Part shown: positions 15,921-23,314 of the stretch, one piece after another
Numbering within the stretch: the first letter of the stretch is position 1
Layout: the number at the start of each line of letters is the position of its first letter
Assembly: GCA_023422735.1 (NCBI GenBank)
Contig: JAFAGL010000124.1
Coordinates: 1-38,579, forward strand
Direction: 5' to 3'
Source: Pseudomonadota bacterium
GTDB lineage: Bacteria > Pseudomonadota > Alphaproteobacteria > Rhizobiales > Rhizobiaceae
Length of the DNA stretch: 38,579 nt
Translations under genes and position numbers: made by a program
The notes under the pieces: generated by a model
Database searches by the model: none
Seen by the model: the letters and a program-made list of their open reading frames with translations, nothing else
What the model was told of the DNA's origin: nothing

Positions 15921-16921
15921 TTACCGATCCAAGGCCGTGCGGACTTTGCCGAGCGCCTCGACGACATCAGCGCCGCGGGCACTAGCCCATTGGTCCCAGT
16001 AAGCGACCATATCTGCCTGCATGCGGGCTATCTCTTCGGCCGACGCCGGGTGGACGGTCACACCGCCTTCCTGCATCTTCTGGAGAATTTCGCCTTCCTC
16101 TTTGTCAGTCTGCTCGGACGCCGCAGCCTCTCCTCGGAGAAAATGCGCGTTACCTTCTCGGCATTTTCAGCGCCGACACTCTCAAGGAACCCGTCATTCT
16201 TAATAATGTACGTGTTCGAGTAGCTGAGCGGTATCTGGTAGGTCGACTTGAGATAGTCTCGCAGTGCCCACCCGCCGCCGCCTGCAGCGGTGGCAATACC
16301 GTCTACCATCCCCCGATCGAGAGCCGTGGCCGTCTCATTGAATTGGATTGTCATCGGCGAGCCACCGGCCTTTTCGACAAACGCGCCGATTACCTCGGAA
16401 CCCACGCGTATTTTCTTGCCGGCCAGGCTTGCAAGGGATGTCAGGTCGTCCTGACGTCCCCACACGACGATTGGCGGGAACCGAAAATCGCCAAGCACCT
16501 TCACGCCGTATCGCTCATAGGACGCTTCCAGATATGGCCGTACGATCGCGTGCGCCTTTTTGTATTCGTCGACCGTCCTGATCAAGCCGGGCAGGCGCAG
16601 GATGCCGCCGACTGGCACCGTGCCCGTGAACGACTGATCGTCCGCGACCGGCAGTACATCGTCGCTAACCGACTGGGTAATGTCGTTTGTCTGAATCTGG
16701 AGCTGGCCGCCCAGGAACAGCTTGAACTGCACGTCCCCACCGGTTTCCTTGTCTATTCGATCGATGGCGGCTTTCATGCCTCTGACCGCACCGTTCTCAA
16801 CGGGATTTCCCGTGTAGATCCGATACTCAGCGCTAAGCGCCGACAGCGACGACGCAGTCAGCGCAGCCGCGGCAAGCGTGACCAGCGACATCGTCGCCAG
16901 TACATTCCCTGACGCTTTCAT
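15921..16921 (-). pseudogene. dctP: TRAP solute-binding protein (DctP family) with one frameshift
   Basis: The ATG at 16921 opens a signal peptide (ending ALSA, about residue 30) and a DctP-type protein: 'YRIYTGNPVENGAVRGMKAA', 'GGDVQFKLFLGGQL' and 'ALDRGMVDGIATAAGGGGWA'. The frame breaks near 16136-16142: the natural continuation, in the neighbouring frame, is 'EAAASEQTDKEEGEILQKMQ' and then 'GGVTVHPAS' to 'VRTALDR', with TAA at 15921-15923. One missing base restores about 333 residues. As written, the protein ends in unrelated residues shortly after the shift. It is separated from the dctQM pair at 17426-19241 by a gene on the opposite strand, so it may be an orphan binding protein for that system. 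Confidence 0.85.
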
Positions 16922-16989
16922 TTTCTCTCTCCCATCTCGTTTTGACCGACTTTAAACTTCACCACACCTCAAACTGGATCACGAAAACC

Positions 16990-17403
16990 ATGACCAACGC
17001 TCCGAATGTCCAGGGTTTCAGCGACGAAGCGGCGATCAACCGCCTTCTGATCGCCTATTGCCTGACCGCCGACATCACCGACCACACAGCACGAGCAGCG
17101 CTTTTTGCGCAGGATGGCCGGCTCTTCACGCCTGCAGGCGATGCAGCCGGCCGTGCGGACATCGAAGCACTTCTGGCTCGGCTGATGCCGCCTGGAGCGC
17201 CGCCCCGGCAGCATTTGATGAGCAACGTTCTGATTGACCTCGACGGAGATGCCGCAACATCCAGTTCCTATGTCACAGTGCTGCGCAAAGGCCCCGCCGG
17301 CGTTGGCGTGTCGTTTGCGGGGCGCAACCGGGATGAACTGGTCCGGGTGAGCGGGGTATGGATGATACGCTCCAGGACCATTACCGACGCCTTTGCTGAC
17401 TGA
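16990..17403 (+). CDS. SnoaL-like (NTF2-fold) protein
   Basis: A 137-residue protein with the SnoaL_4-type pattern: 'INRLLIAYCLTADITDHTA', 'ALFAQDGRLFTPAG', 'GRADIEALLARLMPP', then the strand-rich half with 'RQHLMSNVLIDLDGDAATS' and 'DELVRVSGVWMIRSRTI'. This cone-shaped fold occurs in cyclases, isomerases, dehydratases and the small subunits of ring-hydroxylating dioxygenases; the histidine/aspartate pair at 'DITDH' could be catalytic. The ATG at 16990 is chosen; a TTG at 16942 would add 16 residues. It is transcribed away from the dctP pseudogene and towards dctM. A catabolic isomerase or hydratase role is plausible from context only. Confidence 0.75.
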   Translation: MTNAPNVQGFSDEAAINRLLIAYCLTADITDHTARAALFAQDGRLFTPAGDAAGRADIEALLARLMPPGAPPRQHLMSNVLIDLDGDAATSSSYVTVLRKGPAGVGVSFAGRNRDELVRVSGVWMIRSRTITDAFAD

Positions 17404-17425
17404 CGCGACGAGTCCACACTTTTCT

Positions 17426-18717
17426 TCACATCTGAGCCGGCAGCCAAAGCGCCATGTCCGGCCAGATCACCATCCAGATTGCCAGAACGAGCATGATGAA
17501 GAAAAACGGGATCGCGCCCATGACCACATCGACATACTGCCCGCGCGCGATGCCCTGAATGACGAACAGGTTGAGGCCCGTCGGTGGATGGATCTGCGCC
17601 ATTTCGATAAAGACGACGAGGAGAATACCGAACCAGACGGGGTCAATGCCGCGTGGCGCAAGCATCGGATAAATGATCGGGACAGTCAGCACGATCATGC
17701 CGAGGCTTTCGACCATGCAGCCCAGTACGATGTAGAAGGCAAACAGCAGCAGGATGAACTGCCAGCGCTCTAGGTCGAGACCAACGATGAAGTTGGTCAT
17801 GGCGGTGCCGACGCCGCCGAAGCTTAACGTATGGGAGAAAACATAGGCCGAGAAGACCAAAAACAGGATGCTGCCCGATGTAAGGACGGTCCGGCGGATT
17901 GTGGCTAGAAACGACGCCATGGTGAATGCGCCGAACATGACCGACAGCACAATAGCCAGCGCCGAGCCAACAGCCGCGGCCTCGGTCGCGTCGCCCAGCC
18001 CGCATACATGCTCCACATGACGATGAACGTCAGCGCCAACACCGGAAACACGTCGATCAGCGCATCCACGACTCCCCACTGCTTTTTGCTCCCTGTTGCC
18101 GAGGTGCGACATTGGGGTCCCGGATTGCGCGATAAGCGATATAGGCCATGAACACCAGGGTCAGAATGATGCCGGGCAGCATGCCCGCCATGAAGAGCTT
18201 TGCCAGAGACGTCTCGGTGAAGGTCGCGTAAATCACCATTGCCAGGCTCGGGGGTAACAGAATGCCAAGCGTGCCGCCGGCGGCGATTGATCCGGTGGAC
18301 AGCCGCGTGTCGTATCCACGCTCCTGCAATTGCGGCAGTTCGGCTGCGCCTATGGCGGCCGCGGTTGTGATGCTGGAGCCGGCAATGGCGCCGAACACTG
18401 CGCATCCGGCCATGCTCGTCTGTAGGAGGCCACCCGGGAGCGCTGCCAGCAGCTTAGAAAGTCCTCGGAAAACGCGTTTGATCAGTCCGCTGCTGTCGAG
18501 AAGTTCGGCTATCAGAACGAAGAGCGGTATGGCCGTCAGGGTGAAACTGTTGAGGTTGGCCCAACTGACCACGCCCAGTGCCTTGAAAGCATTTACCGCC
18601 GGGGATCCAGAGGTAAGCAAGTGCTGGCAGGAGAATGGCGTAGGGGATTGGCATGCCCCAGGCGAGCAGGCCAAGAAACAGAACGAAGGTGAGGATCAGT
18701 CCGATCTCGACTCCCAT
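17426..18717 (-). pseudogene. dctM: TRAP large permease (DctM) with three frameshifts
   Basis: DctM similarity runs over the whole span but in four successive frame segments. Segment 1 (ATG at 18717) gives 'EIGLILTFVLFLGLLAWGMP'; segment 2 gives 'NLNSFTLTAIPLFVLIAELL' and 'GTLGILLPPSLAMVIYATF'; segment 3 gives 'VFPVLALTFIVMWSMYAGWA'; segment 4 gives 'TEAAAVGSALAIVL' through to the C-terminus 'WPDMALWLPAQM'. The shifts lie near 18605-18620 (one base too many or two too few), near 18083 (a run of five A where six would restore 'AKKQW') and near 17985 (one C missing from the invariant 'ATPTEAAAVG'). The ATG overlaps the dctQ stop by one base. It cannot make a normal permease as written. Confidence 0.88.
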
Positions 18718-19241
18718 CACGCATCTCCGCTTGGACGCGACCGCAGGAGGACTACGATAGACCGTGCAAATGCATAGAGAAGCAACGCCGCTCCAATCGG
18801 CATGACGACGCGCGGTATCCAGAGCGGTGTGCCGACGACTGTCTGCGAGCGTTCACCAAACTTGTAGGTGTTGAAGCCGAAGCGAGTCAGATACCAGACC
18901 AACAAGGCTATTGCGCCGAATGCCAGAACGTTGAACAGGATGTCGAGACGCCAGTTCGCGAGGTCTGATAGCCGGTTACGGATGACATCGACGTGATAAA
19001 GCGCGCCCACCAGCTGGCAGGCCGCCATGCTCATGAAGAAGCTTCCGACCAACAGGTAACCGGAGAACTCGTCGACCATATCGAACGAGACGTGGAAGAT
19101 GTTGCGGGCTGCGAGCCCGAACATGATCAGTACCATGATCGCGACAAGCAGCAGTCCGGACAACCACAGGCTTATCTGCCCAACGACGCCGAGACGCCGA
19201 TTTTCCTCGTAAACACCCTGCTCGACCGATCCATCCGACAT
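18717..19241 (-). CDS. dctQ: TRAP transporter small permease (DctQ)
   Basis: A 174-residue protein with four membrane helices (about residues 22-45, 60-80, 100-122 and 140-165). Conserved features are 'AARNIFHVSFDMVDEFSGYL' and 'GALYHVDVI'. The ATG at 19241 is preceded by a GGGGAAG site. The gene is 32 nt downstream of maoC and overlaps dctM by one base, suggesting a maoC-dctQ-dctM transcription unit controlled by operator site 2. The frame is intact, in contrast with its partner dctM. Confidence 0.88.
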   Translation of the reverse strand: MSDGSVEQGVYEENRRLGVVGQISLWLSGLLLVAIMVLIMFGLAARNIFHVSFDMVDEFSGYLLVGSFFMSMAACQLVGALYHVDVIRNRLSDLANWRLDILFNVLAFGAIALLVWYLTRFGFNTYKFGERSQTVVGTPLWIPRVVMPIGAALLLYAFARSIVVLLRSRPSGDA

Positions 19242-19273
19242 TCCAGCTTCCCCTAAGAACGTCTGTAATCATC

Positions 19274-20413
19274 TTATCGCGTAGGCAGAGCGACCACCGC
19301 TTTGCCTAAGGCTGTGGTCTGTCCAAGCTGGTTCCGTGCCCACACTTCGAGGTCGACGAGATAGTGGTCATCCTCCCGGCGTTTGCCGGTGATCTGACCG
19401 CCAGTGTAGGTGACGTCCCCAAAGATGACCGGCAGCTTCAGGCGGACGCTTAGCTCCTTCAACTCGGCATCGTCGCCCATCCAGTTGGTGACGGATCCTG
19501 CGATAAATCCGATGCGCTGGGGACCGTTGTCGTATGGCCCTGGCATGCCGAGTTCGCTCACCGCAACCTTCGCGTCCTGATGCCCGATCGATGGCAGGGT
19601 CGTGGCGCCGTAGTAGCTGGCATCGTAATTGTTGGGCAGGTTTTGAGGTTGATTGCGGCCCCAGTGGCCGTACTTCCAGCGCAGCTTTGTTGATTTGTAG
19701 CCTGACGTACCGACGGCGCCCGCATAGTAGGCCGTCATGTCGATCTGGGTGAGCGGACCGCGCACGGTGCCAGGCAGTTCCGATCCGACCTCGACATCAT
19801 CGCCATAGAGCGTGTCCGCGCCGCGGCGATATTCGTTGACGACCGCCCGCTCTATTTCCTTAAGCTCGGCTGCTGAATACGTCTGCGCATCGCGCTTTTC
19901 GTACTTCAAACCGCCCTCGGCTCCTTGGCGTGGCACCCGGAAAGTGTGGGACATAACCTTACCGACAGCGTCGCCGTTCTGGTCGCGGTAGATCACTTCT
20001 CCCGTCTGGACGATCATCTTGGCCACACGTTCGCCACCGACTTCGCGCGCGTCTACGTAGTTGGCGTCGACGGTGAGTTCCTCTCCGCGCTTAACCGGCC
20101 GGTAGAAGGTCCAGTCCGCACCTGAATAGAACCACTGGATATCAGGGAGCCCGGGTGCGACGACCGCATCAAACACACCGAACAGGAAGGTCGGCGGCGC
20201 GATAATGCCGCCCCAGCGTGTCCCTGCGGCATATTCCGGATCGCAATAGAGCGGATTGTCGTCACCGATCCCCCACGCATAGTGGCGGATGGTGTCCCGT
20301 GTCGCTTCGTGGTTCCAAAGCTCCACCCGGATGTCCATGCCGATCAGCGCTTTGGCCTGCTCCAAAGATGACGTAGACAGGGATGGCGCTAGGAGTGCAG
20401 CTGAACTTGACAT
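19274..20413 (-). CDS. MaoC-type/FAS1-like acyl dehydratase (double hotdog)
   Basis: A 379-residue protein made of two hotdog-like halves. The N-terminal half (about residues 15-165) reads 'HYAWGIGDDNPLYCDPEYA', 'GIIAPPTFLFGVF' and 'WTFYRPVKRGEELTVDANYV', matching the MaoC_dehydrat_N/FAS1-like pattern. The C-terminal half (about 200-375) has 'RGPLTQIDMTAYYAGAVGT' and 'GQITGKRREDDHYLVDLEVW'. Such proteins hydrate or dehydrate acyl-CoA thioesters, which fits a CoA-ligase gene nearby. The ATG at 20413 with GAAGG six bases upstream is preferred over a GTG at 20419. A TTGACA-17-TATTTT promoter and operator site 2 lie directly upstream; the gene is divergent from the second iclR. Confidence 0.82.
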   Translation of the reverse strand: MSSSAALLAPSLSTSSLEQAKALIGMDIRVELWNHEATRDTIRHYAWGIGDDNPLYCDPEYAAGTRWGGIIAPPTFLFGVFDAVVAPGLPDIQWFYSGADWTFYRPVKRGEELTVDANYVDAREVGGERVAKMIVQTGEVIYRDQNGDAVGKVMSHTFRVPRQGAEGGLKYEKRDAQTYSAAELKEIERAVVNEYRRGADTLYGDDVEVGSELPGTVRGPLTQIDMTAYYAGAVGTSGYKSTKLRWKYGHWGRNQPQNLPNNYDASYYGATTLPSIGHQDAKVAVSELGMPGPYDNGPQRIGFIAGSVTNWMGDDAELKELSVRLKLPVIFGDVTYTGGQITGKRREDDHYLVDLEVWARNQLGQTTALGKAVVALPTR

Positions 20414-20427
20414 GGACACCTTCGCAA

Positions 20428-20452
20428 GTTTCTATATCGGAAACATAGTTTC
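20428..20452 (-). promoter_or_regulatory. Tripartite operator site 2, upstream of maoC
   Basis: On the minus strand: GAAAC-TAT-GTTTC, seven bases, GAAAC. The first arm directly follows the -10 box TATTTT, and the last arm is 14 nt before the maoC ATG. All fifteen arm bases match the consensus. Overlap with the transcription start points to repression. It lies in the region shared with the divergent iclR gene, so it could also serve autoregulation. Confidence 0.75.
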
Positions 20453-20481
20453 AAAATAAACTCAGAGGTGACCTTTGTCAA
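20453..20481 (-). promoter_or_regulatory. Sigma-70-type promoter of the maoC-dctQM unit
   Basis: Minus strand: TTGACA (20481-20476), 17-bp spacer, TATTTT (20458-20453). Consensus -35, ideal spacing and a four-of-six -10 box. It abuts operator site 2. Confidence 0.65.
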
Positions 20482-20560
20482 CGATCACCCTTACGCTTGA
20501 CGAACTGGTGTCGTTTGGTTGGAAAATTAGCGGACAATTATTTGCGCGAGGGCCGAAGCC

Positions 20561-21355
20561 ATGAAGTCGCTGAGCACAGCTTTGCGGGTACTGAACCAGT
20601 TCACGGAAGATACACCACGGCTCAGTGTCAGTGAACTCACGCAAAGAAGCGGTCTGACGAAAGGTCAGGTTTCGAAGATACTGGCAACGTTTCGAGAGGC
20701 CGGACTTCTCCAACAGGACCCGCAGTCTCGGCTCTACTCTGTTGGCGTTACGGCGTTTGCACTCGGCTCGCGGTTCGTGAACTATCACCCGCTTGCCAAG
20801 GAAGGCCTGCCGATCCTGAGGCAGCTAATGGAGGAGACAGGCCACAGTGCGCGTTTGACCCTCATGACAGGCGACTCGATCGTCTATCTTGCCCAGGTCG
20901 ACGGGCGGTTTCTTTCGGACTCAGGTTGGCGGGTGGGCATGTTCCTGCCCCTCCACGCCACAAGCGCTGGAAAGGTTACACTCGCTTTTCTCGAAAGCTC
21001 GCGAACGGATCAGCTGCTCTCCACACTCGATATGCATCGGCTGACAGCCGACACTATCGTCGACAAGAAGGCGCTCCGCGCTCAACTCAATGAAATCATT
21101 CGCAAAGGATACGGGACGGCCCGAGGGGAGTCGACACTCGGACTTGCCGCTGTCGGCGTTCCGGTTTTCGGTACCGACAACAAACTGCTCTCCGTTCTCA
21201 GCCTTTCTTATCCTCAGCACGTAGTGGCCGAAAGCGCCGAAGAAAATCTGGCCGCCACGCTTCACGATGCGGCGCGCATGTTGTCGCATCGCATGGGTGC
21301 ACGGGTCTATCCTTTCGGGGGCGCTAAGCAGCCTGTCCGAGCCGGGACGCGCTAG
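20561..21355 (+). CDS. IclR-family transcriptional regulator (second)
   Basis: A 264-residue regulator. DNA-binding domain (about residues 1-65): 'VSELTQRSGLTKGQVSKILA'. Effector domain: 'ARLTLMTGDSIVYLAQVDG', 'LPLHATSAGKVTLAFL' and 'GLAAVGVPVFG'. It is a paralogue of the regulator at 14584 and keeps the same C-terminal 'HRMG...YPFG' signature. It is divergent from maoC with operator site 2 in the shared 147-bp region, and it lies amid four of the five GAAAC-type sites, which makes it the best candidate for the regulon's repressor. A GAGG site about 15 nt upstream precedes the ATG. The effector is presumably the transported substrate or a CoA-derived intermediate. Confidence 0.92.
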   Translation: MKSLSTALRVLNQFTEDTPRLSVSELTQRSGLTKGQVSKILATFREAGLLQQDPQSRLYSVGVTAFALGSRFVNYHPLAKEGLPILRQLMEETGHSARLTLMTGDSIVYLAQVDGRFLSDSGWRVGMFLPLHATSAGKVTLAFLESSRTDQLLSTLDMHRLTADTIVDKKALRAQLNEIIRKGYGTARGESTLGLAAVGVPVFGTDNKLLSVLSLSYPQHVVAESAEENLAATLHDAARMLSHRMGARVYPFGGAKQPVRAGTR

Positions 21356-21450
21356 GCGCTGTGTCTCAATGCAAATCTTCCTGCCTGTCGTGGCGAAGCC
21401 GCATCTGGGCCAGCTTGACAACATACAACCCCTGCCGCAAAGTTATATTA

Positions 21451-21475
21451 GAAACAGAGTTTCTTTGGAGGAAAC
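21451..21475 (+). promoter_or_regulatory. Tripartite operator site 3, upstream of the first alpha/beta-hydrolase
   Basis: GAAAC-AGA-GTTTC, seven bases, GAAAC. The last arm begins within the ribosome-binding site (GGAGG) of the downstream gene, whose TTG start is one base further on. TTGACA lies at 21415-21420 and a TATATT box at 21444-21449. Binding here could hinder both transcription and, at RNA level, access to the Shine-Dalgarno sequence. Confidence 0.72.
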
Positions 21476-21476
21476 A

Positions 21477-22301
21477 TTGCGACTACGGCGGGGGTTTGTC
21501 GAGACGGAGTGTGGTCAGGTCCATTACCGAACGGCTGGGACAGGTCCAGCCATCGTTCTGTTCCACATCAACCAGCAGTCGTCTCTGCTCTATCTAGAGC
21601 TAGCGTGGGAGCTGGCGCCAAACTTTACAGTGTTTGCAATGGACTATCCGAGCTACGGTGCGTCTGATCATGTCAGCGAGACACCTGGAATTGCCGGCTA
21701 CGCGCGCTGCGCAGCAGATTTGCTCGATCAACAGGGTCAGAGCGCAGCCTACGTGCTCGGCGAAGCGGTAGGGTCAGCGATAGCGACGCAGTTCGCGGTC
21801 GACTATCCCGAGCGAACGCTGGGCTTGATCATGCTCAATTGCCCGTTGATGCCGAGCAAGGAATATGCGGCAGCGCACATCGCGGGCATCCGTGCGACCC
21901 AGAGACCATCCGACAGTTCCGGATTTCCTTTGCTGCGAACGGTAGAAGAGGTGCTCGACAACAATCCCGAGCATGCGCCGCTCCAGCCGAACCAGTCCTG
22001 GATGGATCGGATCAACATCTCACTCGCTCTGTGCGGGCGCGACAGATGGCAGGCCTCCGACGCGTTGACCAAATTCGACCTACGCGGCGCGCTCGGCCAC
22101 GTCTCGTCTCCTGCGCTTCTCTTGACGGCAGAACACAGCCCCTTTGCTGCCTATCGCGAAGACGTTGAACGGACCTTTCCTGGCATCACATCGGAGATCA
22201 TCCCCAATTGCCGTTTTGGGATGGGCTGGGAACGCGCTGCAGAGATTGGTGCCCGCACGGCGCACTTCGCTAATGAAATTGCCACGGGCAGCCAACGATG
22301 A
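21477..22301 (+). CDS. Alpha/beta-hydrolase-fold protein lacking the catalytic nucleophile
   Basis: A 274-residue alpha/beta-hydrolase-fold protein. The fold is clear: strand 'AIVLFHINQQSS', 'FTVFAMDYPSYGASD' (the usual D-x-x-G-x-G-x-S loop) and the nucleophile-elbow position 'AYVLGEAVGSAIATQFA'. In active members the elbow is G-x-S-x-G; here it is G-E-A-V-G, so residue 97 is alanine. The C-terminal segment where the catalytic histidine is expected reads 'NCRFGMGWERAAEIG' and has no histidine. The TTG start at 21477 with GGAGG six bases upstream fits; the frame is open upstream but would overlap iclR. It overlaps the MBL gene (ATGA). Probably not a hydrolase; a lyase-like or binding role is possible. 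Confidence 0.8.
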   Translation: MRLRRGFVETECGQVHYRTAGTGPAIVLFHINQQSSLLYLELAWELAPNFTVFAMDYPSYGASDHVSETPGIAGYARCAADLLDQQGQSAAYVLGEAVGSAIATQFAVDYPERTLGLIMLNCPLMPSKEYAAAHIAGIRATQRPSDSSGFPLLRTVEEVLDNNPEHAPLQPNQSWMDRINISLALCGRDRWQASDALTKFDLRGALGHVSSPALLLTAEHSPFAAYREDVERTFPGITSEIIPNCRFGMGWERAAEIGARTAHFANEIATGSQR

Positions 22302-23161
22302 AGTCAGCCCGGATCGAGGAAACGCCGCCCGACCGCGGCAACGGAATCCGTCACCTCAAGGTTGGCGACCTTGATCTCTGGACGATCAGTGATGGCGTGC
22401 TCCCGGGCCATCTGATCTCAGTCGAGGGTGTATCTGAGCAGGATACCGGTGCGGCGCTTGCCGAAAGTGGCGGACCACATCCGATCAACGTCAATATGTT
22501 CCTGTTGCGCTCGAATGGACGTTATGCCGTGTTCGACGGAGGTGGATCGGATCTCTATGCACCGCTCGGCGAATTCTGGGGGCGACTCGAGACCCTTGGC
22601 GTCAGCCCAGAGCAGGTTGATGCAGTTATATTGACACACATGCATCCCGACCACGTCGGAGCGTTGATCGGCAAGGACGGTAATGCTCGCTTTGCCAATG
22701 CCGAACTGGTCGTCCATGAGGACGATTATTCCTTCTGGACCGACCAAGGCAACGCCAACCGCTCGGTCGAGCGCGTGCGGCCATGGTTCGAAATAGCAAC
22801 CCGTGCAGCAAAGCCATACAAGAACCGCCTTAGAACCTTCTGTGGCGGCGAAGTTTTCCGAGGTGTCACTGCACTGTCACTTCCGGGTCATTCTCCTGGC
22901 CACACTGGGTACATGGTCGGCTCAAGCAGTGATCGTGTCCTGATTTGGGGGGATATCATGCACCGTCAGGATCTGCAGGCGCGTTTCCCAGAAGGCATCA
23001 TCGGGTTTGACGGATCTCCCGAGCAGGCCGTCGAGACCCGGAAGCGTCTGCTCGATCGTCTTGCAACGGACGGCGAGCGTGTGCTTGGGATGCATCTTCA
23101 TTTCCCTGGCCTGCACCACGTCGTGCGACATGCCGGGGCGTACCGTGTGATACCCACTTAG
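22298..23161 (+). CDS. MBL-fold metallo-hydrolase
   Basis: A 287-residue metallo-beta-lactamase-fold hydrolase with a full set of metal ligands: T-H-M-H-P-D-H (His114, His116, Asp118, His119), 'LPGHSPGHTGYM' (His202), 'WGDIMH' (Asp219) and a C-terminal histidine in 'GMHLHFPG' (about 266-268). The arrangement is like lactonases and other two-metal hydrolases of this superfamily, so hydrolysis of a lactone, ester or thioester intermediate is a fair guess. It starts in the stop of the hydrolase-fold gene, forming a two-gene unit behind operator site 3. No signal peptide is evident, so cytoplasmic. A hairpin follows at 23173-23205. Confidence 0.88.
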   Translation: MKSARIEETPPDRGNGIRHLKVGDLDLWTISDGVLPGHLISVEGVSEQDTGAALAESGGPHPINVNMFLLRSNGRYAVFDGGGSDLYAPLGEFWGRLETLGVSPEQVDAVILTHMHPDHVGALIGKDGNARFANAELVVHEDDYSFWTDQGNANRSVERVRPWFEIATRAAKPYKNRLRTFCGGEVFRGVTALSLPGHSPGHTGYMVGSSSDRVLIWGDIMHRQDLQARFPEGIIGFDGSPEQAVETRKRLLDRLATDGERVLGMHLHFPGLHHVVRHAGAYRVIPT

Positions 23162-23172
23162 GGTCCGCAGTT

Positions 23173-23205
23173 CTTGCGATACCTAACGCTAGGACATGTC
23201 GCAAG
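23173..23205. terminator. Hairpin downstream of the MBL gene
   Basis: CTTGCGA (23173-23179) pairs with TCGCAAG (23199-23205), and inside it CCTA (23182-23185) pairs with TAGG (23190-23193). It begins 11 nt after the stop codon. There is no T-tract, so it is either a weak terminator or a 3'-end-stabilising structure. Confidence 0.45.
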
Positions 23206-23283
23206 ATCCAATGCACCTCCGAGAACCATGGACATCGGTCAAGAACAGGAATTGACATTGAAGTTCTCGCACGTCAAGAATAA

Positions 23284-23308
23284 GAAACCATGTTTCTGTA
23301 TGTGAAAC
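23284..23308 (+). promoter_or_regulatory. Tripartite operator site 4, upstream of the CoA-ligase gene
   Basis: GAAAC-CAT-GTTTC, seven bases, GAAAC; the first two arms with flanks form a perfect palindrome, AGAAAC-CAT-GTTTCT. The last arm ends only 6 nt before the ATG at 23315. TTGACA lies at 23252-23257. The close approach to the start codon implies a very short leader. Confidence 0.75.
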
Positions 23309-23314
23309 CTTGAG

